8,739 nt of DNA from an uncultured Frankiales bacterium (GCA_946479905.1 CAMLIA010000179.1:1-8739); one strand, 5' to 3'. Shown: positions 1-5,948, counted from the stretch's first letter. Numbers and translations are program-made. The notes: a model not told the origin generated them from the letters alone.

Positions 1-873
1 CGGTGGGGCGCCGTGCGCGGGGGCAGTTTGCCCCGACACCGGCGCCCCCCCCGGCCGCTCCCGCCGGCCGGATCCGGTGGGCCCGAGCGCCGGGGCTGGT
101 ACGTCGATGGCGGGGCGCTCGCACCCGCCGTCGACCTGGAAGACCTTGCCCGTCACCCAGGACGAGGCCGACGACGCGAGGTAGAGCGCGGCGCACGCGA
201 TGTCCTCCGGTTCGCCGGCCCGGCGCATCGGGGTGTTGGCCTCGAACTGCGACCGCAGGCCCTCGTCGGTGAGGACGACCTCGAGACCTCTGGTGGCGAC
301 GCCGCCGACACCGATCGCGTTCACGCGCACCCGCGGGGCCAGCTCCACGGCGATGTTCTGGGTCATCTTGTTCAGTGCCGCCTTCGCGGCGCCGTAGGCG
401 ACGAACGAGCTCATCACCATGTCCGCAGATCGTGACGAGATGTTCACCACCGACCCCGAGCCGACCGTGTCGACCATGGCACGAGCCGCGAGCTTGGTCA
501 GGAGGAAGGGTGCGGTCACGTTGAAGCGGAGCGCCGTCTCGAAGAAGCTCTCCGACGTCGACATGGCCGGCCTCGGGCCCGTCCCGCCCGCGTTGTTGAC
601 CAGCACGTCCAACCGCCCGAACGCCTCGACCGTCGTCGCGACCAGGCGCTCGAGGTCCTCGGTCCGGGTGACGTCGGTGACCACAGCGAGCGCACGGCGG
701 CCACGGGCCTCCACCTCCTTGGCGACGGCGTCGATGTCGGCCTGGGTGCGTGCCGCGACGACCACGTCAGCGCCGGCCTCCGCGAAGCCGAGAGCGATCC
801 CTCGCCCGATGCCCATGCCGCCACCGGTCACGACGGCGACCTGCCCGGCGAGGCTGAAGCGGTCGAGGATCAT
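1..873 (-). CDS. Short-chain dehydrogenase/reductase (SDR), 3' end beyond the window
   Basis: This is a classical SDR, an NAD(P)(H)-dependent oxidoreductase probably acting on a hydroxyl or keto group in the cytoplasm. From the ATG at 873 it reads 291 residues to the left edge with no stop. Seen motifs are the Rossmann glycine motif TGGGMGIG (residues 16-23), an acidic DVT around 67-69, NNAG (93-96), the catalytic Ser in NISS (144-147), and Y160-x3-K164. A C-terminal QVDGG (246-250) is followed by PAID. Most such enzymes end near residue 255-265, so roughly 30 further residues rich in Gly, Pro and Arg are unusual. The start is supported by GGAAGGA 7 bases upstream. The gene lies 84 bp behind the TetR gene on the same strand, and a palindrome overlapping a good -35 lies in that gap. 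The SDR family assignment is firm, but the substrate is unknown; many relatives are named 3-oxoacyl-ACP reductase without proof. Confidence 0.9.
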   Translation of the reverse strand, partial: MILDRFSLAGQVAVVTGGGMGIGRGIALGFAEAGADVVVAARTQADIDAVAKEVEARGRRALAVVTDVTRTEDLERLVATTVEAFGRLDVLVNNAGGTGPRPAMSTSESFFETALRFNVTAPFLLTKLAARAMVDTVGSGSVVNISSRSADMVMSSFVAYGAAKAALNKMTQNIAVELAPRVRVNAIGVGGVATRGLEVVLTDEGLRSQFEANTPMRRAGEPEDIACAALYLASSASSWVTGKVFQVDGGCERPAIDVPAPALGPTGSGRRERPGGAPVSGQTAPAHGAPP

Positions 874-916
874 GCTGCGTTCCTTCCACGGGAGGGGTCG
901 GGACGCTTCCACCGGG

Positions 917-931
917 TGACAGCCACTGTCA
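917..931. promoter_or_regulatory. Palindromic operator overlapping the SDR promoter
   Basis: This is a perfect inverted repeat, TGACAG-CCA-CTGTCA (6-3-6), in the 84-bp gap between the TetR stop and the SDR start. On the minus strand its right arm reads TTGACAG, so an exact TTGACA -35 hexamer (932 down to 927) is embedded in it. No good -10 follows; AAGCGT at an 18-base spacing is the best seen. Palindromes of this type over a -35 are typical of TetR-family repressor sites. I infer that the neighbouring TetR protein, or another repressor, controls the reductase here. Confidence 0.5.
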
Positions 932-957
932 ACGCGGAGGTGACCACCGCAGGGACG

Positions 958-1602
958 TCATGCCTCGAGTGCTGCTGCCGCCCGCAGCACCTGGTCCACG
1001 GCCAGCGCGAACGTCTCGTCCCAGGTCTGGACCGGCAGGGCCTCGAGAGCCTCGAGCCGCCGCCGATCGTCCGGCGCTGCTCCTGCCCGCGCGAGGTCCC
1101 GCAACCGATCGGACGCTCCCGTGTCCTGGGCGCGAGCGCGCCAGACCACGGCGGCCCCGCTGACGAGCAGCACGAGTCCCTGGTAGGCCGCGCGTACCTG
1201 GGTCGCGGAGAGACCGAGGTCGAAGAGCAGGCGGAGCTCGAGAAGCGCCAGCTCTGCGGCGTACGACGAGGTGTTGAGGCTCGAACCTCCCTCGAGGAGC
1301 AGGGGGTGCCGGGCGCCGAGATCACGGAGCTGGGTCAGCAGGCTCAGCAGCTGCTGGTACGTCGGGAGGCTCTCGTCGACGACGACCTGCGCGCGCAGGT
1401 GGTCGGCGAGCAGCTCGAGCAGGTCGTCCTTGCTCTGCACGTGGTTGTAGAGCGCCATCGGGGAGACCCCGAGCCGGGCGGCGACGCGCCGCATCGACAG
1501 CTGCTCGAGGCCGTCGTCGTCGAGCACGCCGGCGGCAGCGGCGGCGACCATCTCGCGCGTCACGCCCTTGTTACGGGTGTCGCGGTGCTTCGCGGTCGTC
1601 AC
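958..1602 (-). CDS. TetR/AcrR-family transcriptional regulator
   Basis: This encodes a 214-residue DNA-binding regulator, normally a dimeric repressor released by a small ligand. The N-terminal part carries the TetR helix-turn-helix, residues about 14-62, with the recognition region RRVAARLGVSPMALYNHV around 38-55 followed by SKDDLL. The remainder is an alpha-helical ligand and dimer domain, and total length is usual for the family. I chose the GTG at 1602 because GGAG sits 5 bases upstream and the protein then begins just before the HTH. The reading frame stays open upstream to about 1917, but that would overlap the divergent lipoprotein gene. The gene is divergent from the binding-protein gene (94-bp gap) and co-directional with the SDR gene, so these two are the likeliest targets. 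The ligand is unknown. Confidence 0.9.
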   Translation of the reverse strand: MTTAKHRDTRNKGVTREMVAAAAAGVLDDDGLEQLSMRRVAARLGVSPMALYNHVQSKDDLLELLADHLRAQVVVDESLPTYQQLLSLLTQLRDLGARHPLLLEGGSSLNTSSYAAELALLELRLLFDLGLSATQVRAAYQGLVLLVSGAAVVWRARAQDTGASDRLRDLARAGAAPDDRRRLEALEALPVQTWDETFALAVDQVLRAAAALEA

Positions 1603-1642
1603 GAGGGCTCCGATTGACGGGAGGGCGGCCGTACGCCACCCT

Positions 1643-1661
1643 GCATGTACAGCGTAAATGC
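1643..1661. promoter_or_regulatory. Imperfect inverted repeat in the tetR / binding-protein divergent gap
   Basis: GCATGTA-N5-TAAATGC is a 19-base inverted repeat with 6 of 7 positions pairing. It is an unusually AT-rich island in this gap. On the minus strand it contains TACGCT (1656 down to 1651), a possible -10, preceded at 17 bases by TTGGCT (1679 down to 1674), a possible -35. That would start the tetR transcript about 40 bases before its GTG. A repressor bound here would block tetR and could affect the divergent lipoprotein gene. It is inferred only; its sequence differs from the palindrome in front of the SDR gene. Confidence 0.4.
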
Positions 1662-1696
1662 TGGGCCCGTCCCAGCCAAGCAGGAGCGGGAGCGGG

Positions 1697-3145
1697 ATGT
1701 CACGCCGTACGAGGCTGGTCGGGCTGCTGGTGGCAGGGCTGGGCATGACCGTCAGCGGGTGCGGGACGACCGTGCCGGGTGCCGGTGTGACGGCGGCCGG
1801 CACGGCGGGGGACGGGTTGAGCGCGCCGGTCACCACCGGCGGAGCACAGCAGCAGGCGCCCGCGACGAGCGCCGGGTCGCGCTCTGCGGCTCTCGGCACG
1901 AGCTCGGGCGGTGCCACGGTGGACGGGACGCGCCCGACCTCCGTCGCACCGCGAACGCCGGTCGACGCCCGAGCGGACCGGACGCCCGTCCGCGTGGGTG
2001 TGCTCTACATCGACGGCGCCGACGCGCTGGCGAGCAACCTCGGCATCACCGGGCTCAGCACCGGGGACGCGATGGCGCAGGCGAGGGCAGTGGTCGCCCA
2101 CCTCAACGCGCAGGGTGGCCTCGCCGGCCGACCGATCGAGCTGCACGAGGGACGCATGTCGGCGGCGAGCTCGGCCAACGCCGAGGGCGCGTACGCCGCT
2201 GCCTGCACCTCCCTCACCGAGGACCAGCGGGTGCGCTACGTCGTCAGCTACGTGAACCTGAACGAGAGCCGGCTCGCGTGCTACGCGAAGCACGGGGTCA
2301 CCGTCCTCGACGACCAGTCCGCGGTGGTGGACAGCGGTGGGGCGCGCTATGCCGCCACGTTCGCCGGTCCCGGCGAGCTCGCCCTCGGCAGGGCTGCCCA
2401 GGAGCTGGTCGACGCGCTCTGGCGACGGGGCTGGCTGACGGCGTCGAGCAAGGTCGGGACCCTCGTCCCCGACACCACCGACGGTGCCGAGATCGAGACC
2501 CGGTACCTGGTGCCTGCACTCGCCCGCCACGGCGTGGCGCCTGCGGTGCGGCTCCGCTCCACCGGACCCGACCCTGCCAACCAGAACGCGAACGTGCTGA
2601 AGCTCCGGAGCGCGGGTGTCGACCGTGTCATCCCGATGGACCAGAGCCCGCTGTTCCTCATGAACGCCGCCGAGTCGCAGGGCTACCGGCCTGCGTACGC
2701 CGTCAACTCGGGGTTCGGGCCAGGGGCGCTGCTGGAGACGGCTGCCCCGAAGGCGCAGCTGAAGGACGCGGCGGGGATCGGCTGGTCGAAGTTCCTCGAC
2801 ATCGGGGCGGGCCGCAAGCCGGGTCCCGTCAGCAGCAACGAGACGCTCTGCTTCACCCTGATGCGCAAGGCCGGTCAGCAGAGCTCCAGCGGGACGACGC
2901 AGGCGTTTGAGGCGGCGCTGTGCAACGTCCTGATGTACCTGAAGGCGGCCACGGACAGGTACGGCCTCGCGGCTGACCTGCTGTCCGCGGTCCGTTCCCG
3001 TGGGCTGCCCTTCCCGCCCGCGGACGCGTATGCGATCCGCATGCAGCCGGGTCGCGCCGACGGTGTCTCGGCGTACCGGGACCTCGCGTTCGACAGCGGC
3101 TGCGGCTGCTTCCAGTACGTGAGCGGCAACCGCGGGACCACGTGA
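1697..3145 (+). CDS. ABC-type substrate-binding lipoprotein (periplasmic-binding-protein fold, branched-chain amino acid type)
   Basis: This 482-residue exported ligand-binding protein begins with a lipoprotein signal: basic MSRRTR, a hydrophobic stretch (7-19) and lipobox VSGC with Cys22 as the lipidated residue. A Ser/Thr/Ala/Gly-rich linker runs to about residue 96. A type I periplasmic-binding domain then starts at PVRVGVLYIDG, with NAQGGLAGRPIEL (137-149), the usual signature of Leu/Ile/Val-type binding proteins. Six Cys in the mature domain (170, 195, 385, 409, 469, 471) could form disulfides outside the cell. The ATG at 1697 is preferred over one at 1658 because it puts the basic n-region and lipobox at the usual distance and has GGAG 4 bases upstream. 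No permease or ATPase gene is adjacent, so it is either an orphan receptor for a transporter elsewhere or a sensor. The ligand is unknown. Confidence 0.87.
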   Translation: MSRRTRLVGLLVAGLGMTVSGCGTTVPGAGVTAAGTAGDGLSAPVTTGGAQQQAPATSAGSRSAALGTSSGGATVDGTRPTSVAPRTPVDARADRTPVRVGVLYIDGADALASNLGITGLSTGDAMAQARAVVAHLNAQGGLAGRPIELHEGRMSAASSANAEGAYAAACTSLTEDQRVRYVVSYVNLNESRLACYAKHGVTVLDDQSAVVDSGGARYAATFAGPGELALGRAAQELVDALWRRGWLTASSKVGTLVPDTTDGAEIETRYLVPALARHGVAPAVRLRSTGPDPANQNANVLKLRSAGVDRVIPMDQSPLFLMNAAESQGYRPAYAVNSGFGPGALLETAAPKAQLKDAAGIGWSKFLDIGAGRKPGPVSSNETLCFTLMRKAGQQSSSGTTQAFEAALCNVLMYLKAATDRYGLAADLLSAVRSRGLPFPPADAYAIRMQPGRADGVSAYRDLAFDSGCGCFQYVSGNRGTT

Positions 3146-3171
3146 CCCTTTCGCCGCGCTTCGCCCTGCTG

Positions 3172-3195
3172 TACCTTTCAGCGGAACGCAGTTCC
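3172..3195 (+). promoter_or_regulatory. Promoter and operator site A, upstream of the surface-protein gene
   Basis: GGAAC-GCA-GTTCC lies at 3183-3195, preceded by AGC (3180-3182). Read on the minus strand this gives GGAAC-N3-GTTCCGCT, the form shared by all four such sites in the window. A plausible -10, TACCTT (3172-3177), lies 5 bases to its left. Transcription would then begin inside the palindrome, where a bound protein would block it. No convincing -35 is seen. It means the surface-protein gene need not depend on read-through from the lipoprotein gene 64 bp upstream. Confidence 0.6.
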
Positions 3196-3209
3196 ACCTA
3201 GGAGGGCGC

Positions 3210-4280
3210 ATGCGGCGGGTGCTGTGCGGGGGTGCCGCGCTGCTGCCCGTGCTCTGCTGGGCCGCTCCTGCGCATGCCGCCGACACGGCGCCCCAGGGAT
3301 CGCGGTCGGTCGAGCTCGCCGTCGACGCGTCCGCCTGGACCTGGCGGCAGACCCTGCCGGGCGTCGAGCCGTCCAACGTGCCGACCGGCGACCTCCCCGT
3401 GCAGTTCGACGGGCGGCCCGGGGCGGCGCCGGCGAAGGCCAGCTACCTGCACCTCGCGCTGGCGGGCCTGCCCTCGGGTGCCGCGCTGCGTGAGCTGACG
3501 CTCACCATGCCGCTCGACCCGGCCGTGACCCAGGACGCCGCCTCGGCGCCGCTCGTCGCCTGCCGGCTGAAGGGCCCTCTCGTCCCGGGTGAGGGCGTCG
3601 CCCCGGACGCCGAGCCGGCCGAGGACTGCACCTCCGCTGCGCCAGGGACCTACGACGCGACCGCCGGTGCCTTCACGTTCCGGTTGACCTCCTTCGCGCG
3701 CGCCTGGCTCGCCGGTGCCGACGCCGGGATCGTCGTGCGACCCGATCCCGCAGCAGCGGTCCCGGCCGTGCTGCCCTTCCAGCTCTCCTTCGCGGGTGCC
3801 ACGTCGGTGCTCGGCACCGCGGTCGTCCAGCTGCCCGCCGCGGCCGCCGCTGAGGAACCCGCTCCCGGTCCCGCGACCGCGCCTGGCCCGTCGGTGCCGC
3901 TGGCTCCGGTCGCGCCGCTGGCTCCCGCGCTGATGCTGCCGCAGCCGCTGGTTCCCGCGCCGCAACCGGCTCCGGCCGTCGTCGCCGTACCTTCCTACGC
4001 CGCAGCGCCGACGGCCGTCACGGTCCGCACGGCCGCGACCGCCGCTCGCTGGCGCGCGTCCGCGACAGGGCTCTCGCTGTCCGCGGTCGCCGCGCTGCTG
4101 CTGCTGGCCGTGATCGGCTGGTCGTTCGGCGAGGCGGGCGACCCGCGCGTCGTCGCCCGCGCGGAGCGCCGTCGGCTCGACCGGCTCCGCGTCGCCGTCC
4201 CGGGCCAGGCTCAGCCGAGGCAGATCCTGCAGGGCCGCAGGCCGTTGGTCTCGGCGGCCTCCACCGTCACGTACTCCTGA
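3210..4280 (+). CDS. Secreted, membrane-anchored Pro/Ala-rich surface protein of unknown function
   Basis: This 356-residue protein is not one I recognise by name. A Sec signal peptide (1-23, cut after AHA) is followed by an extracellular domain of about 185 residues. That domain is rich in short hydrophobic strands and contains two Cys (118 and 140) that could pair. Then come a Pro/Ala-rich stalk (about 210-265), one transmembrane helix (about 285-305) and a basic cytoplasmic tail (VVARAERRRLDRLR). The ectodomain loosely resembles bacterial wall-associated beta-sandwich modules, but that is only an impression. GGAGGG at 3201-3206 gives an excellent ribosome site for this ATG. Its promoter region carries one of four shared GGAAC palindromes, linking it by regulation to the IclR neighbourhood rather than to the lipoprotein gene. 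Its last 70 bases overlap the 3' end of the convergent membrane-protein gene. Confidence 0.8.
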   Translation: MRRVLCGGAALLPVLCWAAPAHAADTAPQGSRSVELAVDASAWTWRQTLPGVEPSNVPTGDLPVQFDGRPGAAPAKASYLHLALAGLPSGAALRELTLTMPLDPAVTQDAASAPLVACRLKGPLVPGEGVAPDAEPAEDCTSAAPGTYDATAGAFTFRLTSFARAWLAGADAGIVVRPDPAAAVPAVLPFQLSFAGATSVLGTAVVQLPAAAAAEEPAPGPATAPGPSVPLAPVAPLAPALMLPQPLVPAPQPAPAVVAVPSYAAAPTAVTVRTAATAARWRASATGLSLSAVAALLLLAVIGWSFGEAGDPRVVARAERRRLDRLRVAVPGQAQPRQILQGRRPLVSAASTVTYS

Positions 4281-4726
4281 CCGTCCCGGCCGTCCACGAG
4301 GCGGCAGTCGGGTCGGTGGTACGCCGCGTTGCCGGCGACCACGAGCCCGGCGGCCGCGGCGGGTGGGGTGACGGGGAGCCCGAGCCCGCCGGCCAGGAAG
4401 GCGAACCGGGCCTCGAGCAGGGCGTCGGCGCGCGCCCGCTCCAGGCGCGTCGTGTGGGCCACGAAGACCGCTGCGCCGATGACGACCAGGGCCAGCCCGA
4501 GGAACCCGCCCGAGACCAGGTAGGGCAGCTGGGCGCGGACGTCGGTCGACCCGTCCACCTGGGCCCCGCGGCCCGAGATGCCGTACCAGCCGAAGCCGAT
4601 GACGAGCAGCCCACCGGCCATGACCGCGAGGCCGAGCCGCCCCCCGAACAGGGCGGGTCCGCGGGTGGGGCGGGGGCTGCTGGTGGCAGCGAGGGAGTCG
4701 GGCGCGCTGGGTGCGTCGAGAGACAT
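4211..4726 (-). CDS. Two-helix membrane protein with a C-terminal Ada-like His/Cys metal-binding motif
   Basis: This is a 171-residue protein with no enzyme family that I recognise. A Pro/Ser-rich N-terminus (1-25) precedes two hydrophobic helices, about 31-50 and 68-91. A charged, probably cytoplasmic helix follows (TRLERARADALLEARFAFL). The tail carries YHRPDC (136-141) and GLRPCRIC (162-169), giving His137-x3-Cys141-x24-Cys166-x2-Cys169. This closely resembles the zinc site of the Ada N-terminal domain (Cys-x3-Cys ... Cys-x2-Cys) with His in the first position. I infer a membrane-bound Zn or redox/alkylation-sensing tail; no DNA-repair activity is implied. The ATG is supported by GGAGG 5 bases upstream. 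The gene lies 67 bp behind iclR with its own GGAAC operator in the gap, and its 3' end overlaps the convergent surface-protein gene by 70 bp. Confidence 0.78.
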   Translation of the reverse strand: MSLDAPSAPDSLAATSSPRPTRGPALFGGRLGLAVMAGGLLVIGFGWYGISGRGAQVDGSTDVRAQLPYLVSGGFLGLALVVIGAAVFVAHTTRLERARADALLEARFAFLAGGLGLPVTPPAAAAGLVVAGNAAYHRPDCRLVDGRDGQEYVTVEAAETNGLRPCRICLG

Positions 4727-4779
4727 CGGTCCTCCGGGTGCTGGTACTGGAGGAATCCTCGCACGCCGTGCCGCAGAAC

Positions 4780-4795
4780 GGAACAGCGTTCCGCT
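4780..4795. promoter_or_regulatory. Operator site B, upstream of the two-helix membrane-protein gene
   Basis: GGAAC-AGC-GTTCC (4780-4792) with the common flank GCT on the right lies in the 67-bp gap between the end of iclR and the membrane-protein start. The flank runs into the iclR stop codon (TAG on the minus strand, 4794-4796). It sits about 50 bases before the ATG at 4726. No clear -10 is visible on the minus strand; GAGGAT around 4759-4754 is the best candidate. Confidence 0.6.
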
Positions 4796-5576
4796 AGGCG
4801 CTTCGGTAGCCGAGCCGCTCCGAGGCGTCCCGGGTGTGCTCCAGGAGCAGGGCCGCCGCTCGGTCCGCCTCGTCCCGGAAGCGCTCGATCGGCCCGCAGA
4901 CGCTGATCACGCCTGCCGGGCTGCCGTCGCGACCGAACACGGGTGCGGCCACCGCGCCGGCGCCTTCCATCCGCTCGCCGAAGGACTGGGCGTAGCCGAC
5001 CTCGCGGATGTGGTCGAGCTCCTTGCGCAGCTTGCGGGCGTCGACCTGGGTCTGGCCGGTGAGCGCCTGCAGCTTGTTGGTGGCGAGGTACTGCTTGCGC
5101 TCCTCCTCGGGCAGGAACGCGAGGAAGGCCTTGGACGAGGCGCCGGCGTGCAACGGGTAGGGCAGGCCGAGCGTCACCGACATCTTCACGTCGCGGTTCG
5201 GGGTGACCTGGTCGACGTACACGCGGTGGTCGCCGGAGCGCAGGCTCAGCGTCGCGGTCTCGTCGGTGAGGTCCGACAGCCGGGTCATGGCCACCCGGGC
5301 GACGGACAGGATGTCGACGCGGTCGAGGTAGGTGAGCCCGAGGACGAGGATCTTCGGGCCGAGGGAGTAGCGCCGGGTCGTCTCGTCGAGCTCGACGAAG
5401 CCCTTCGCCCGGAACGAGGCGAGGATCCGGTGCACGACGGCCTTCGACAGGCCGAGGGCCTGGGCGATCTCGGTCACCCCGAGGCTGGTCGCATCCGTCT
5501 CGGCGAACAGCGACAGTGCGTCGAGGGCGCGCTCGATACCGGCGATCGTCTGCCCGCTCGGAGTGGCCTGAGTCAT
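4794..5576 (-). CDS. IclR-family transcriptional regulator
   Basis: This is a 260-residue regulator of full family length. The N-terminal winged helix-turn-helix covers about residues 10-75 (GIERALDALSLF, then EIAQALGLSKAVVHRIL, then the wing RRYSLGPKI). The C-terminal GAF-like effector domain (about 85-250) includes LHAGASSKAFLAFLP (142-156) and a Cys at 227. IclR proteins usually respond to a small aromatic or organic acid and control adjacent catabolic genes, often including their own. The ATG at 5576 fits the family N-terminus. There is no proper Shine-Dalgarno; instead TAAGGT lies exactly 7 bases before the ATG, suggesting a leaderless transcript. A GGAAC palindrome lies 33 bases upstream of the ATG, with others before the neighbouring genes, so this protein is the best candidate for their common regulator. 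The effector is unknown. Confidence 0.92.
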   Translation of the reverse strand: MTQATPSGQTIAGIERALDALSLFAETDATSLGVTEIAQALGLSKAVVHRILASFRAKGFVELDETTRRYSLGPKILVLGLTYLDRVDILSVARVAMTRLSDLTDETATLSLRSGDHRVYVDQVTPNRDVKMSVTLGLPYPLHAGASSKAFLAFLPEEERKQYLATNKLQALTGQTQVDARKLRKELDHIREVGYAQSFGERMEGAGAVAAPVFGRDGSPAGVISVCGPIERFRDEADRAAALLLEHTRDASERLGYRSA

Positions 5577-5620
5577 GCGAACGACCTTAGTCTCTCGTAC
5601 CGCTCAGCGGAACACGTTCC
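5577..5620 (-). promoter_or_regulatory. iclR promoter (leaderless) with operator site C
   Basis: On the minus strand TAAGGT (5589 down to 5584) is followed by 7 bases and then the ATG, so the first transcribed base would be at or next to the A of the start codon. The palindrome GGAAC-AC-GTTCC (5609-5620) has a 2-base spacer instead of 3 and the common GCT flank toward iclR. It overlaps where a -35 would be (TTCCGC at a 17-base spacing). Such a position fits autoregulation by repression. Confidence 0.55.
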
Positions 5621-5635
5621 CTCGTGGCGCGCCGG

Positions 5636-5917
5636 TCACTCCTCGCTGTCGACCACGGCGCGGCCGGCCAGCCGCGGCCCGACCCACGCGCGGAAGTCGT
5701 CGTGCGCGGGGTGGGTCTGGTACTCGCCCAGCGTCTCGGCCGAGTCGTGCGTCGTGATGAGCCACAGGTCGTAGGACGCGTCGGTGCGCAGCACGTCGAG
5801 GCCGACCTCCAGGCTGCGGATCTGCGGGATCTCGGCGGGCAGCGCCTCCAGCCTGGCCTTGGCCTCGGGGGCGTCGGCGGGGTCGGTGAGCTTCATGAGC
5901 ACCACGTGGCGGATCAT
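5636..5917 (-). CDS. Dabb-family (stress-responsive alpha/beta-barrel) small protein
   Basis: This 93-residue protein has the ferredoxin-like dimeric alpha/beta-barrel (Dabb) pattern. It opens with strand MIRHVVLMKL, has a helix around 17-27, LEVGLDV (36-42), and the hallmark YDLWLITTHDSAETLGEYQ with HPAHDDF (69-75). Dabb proteins are small dimers that either have no known activity or act on cyclic or polyketide-like intermediates in catabolic and biosynthetic clusters. The ATG at 5917 begins directly at the conserved first strand. An ATG further upstream (5959) would run through the palindromic promoter. No Shine-Dalgarno is seen; TAGGGT lies 7 bases before the ATG, as for iclR. It is divergent from the lyase gene with only 42 bp between them, and 59 bp ahead of iclR on the same strand. 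A role alongside the lyase is inferred from position only. Confidence 0.85.
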   Translation of the reverse strand: MIRHVVLMKLTDPADAPEAKARLEALPAEIPQIRSLEVGLDVLRTDASYDLWLITTHDSAETLGEYQTHPAHDDFRAWVGPRLAGRAVVDSEE

Positions 5918-5948
5918 GAGCGGTACCCTATCGGAACGCCGTTCCGCT
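5918..5948. promoter_or_regulatory. Divergent promoter region with operator site D between Dabb and lyase genes
   Basis: GGAAC-GCC-GTTCC (5933-5945) with a GCT flank (5946-5948) occupies the centre of the 42-bp gap. Leftward, TAGGGT (5930 down to 5925) is 7 bases from the Dabb ATG, which suggests a leaderless start. Rightward, TACCCT (5924-5929) could be the -10 of the lyase gene, placing its start within the palindrome. The two -10 candidates overlap on opposite strands, so one bound protein could control both genes. The rightward -10 is weakly supported, with no recognisable -35. Confidence 0.6.

Noticed and set aside
1614..1642. TTGACG (1614-1619) as the -35 of the binding-lipoprotein gene
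   Set aside because: No acceptable -10 at 16-18 bases; the hexamer also sits within the tetR leader, so it is not annotated.
1603..1917. Possible 105-residue N-terminal extension of the TetR protein
   Set aside because: It would overlap the divergent lipoprotein gene and has no domain; the GTG at 1602 has a ribosome site and gives a normal length.
1700..3376. Long minus-strand open frame (558 codons) opposite the binding lipoprotein
   Set aside because: High-GC shadow: the plus strand has a clear signal peptide, lipobox and binding-protein motifs, while the minus product is Arg/Gly-rich without a recognisable domain.
3198..3965. Minus-strand open frame opposite the surface-protein gene
   Set aside because: Product is Arg/Gly low-complexity; the plus-strand gene has an excellent ribosome site, signal peptide and membrane helix.
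4578..5774. Plus-strand open frame of 398 codons opposite iclR
   Set aside because: Shadow of the well-supported IclR gene and its neighbours; it spans three genes and two operator sites with no recognisable domain.
3183..5945. GGAAC palindromes as transcription terminators
   Set aside because: Arms of only five bases, no U-tract, and each lies directly before a gene start rather than after a gene end.
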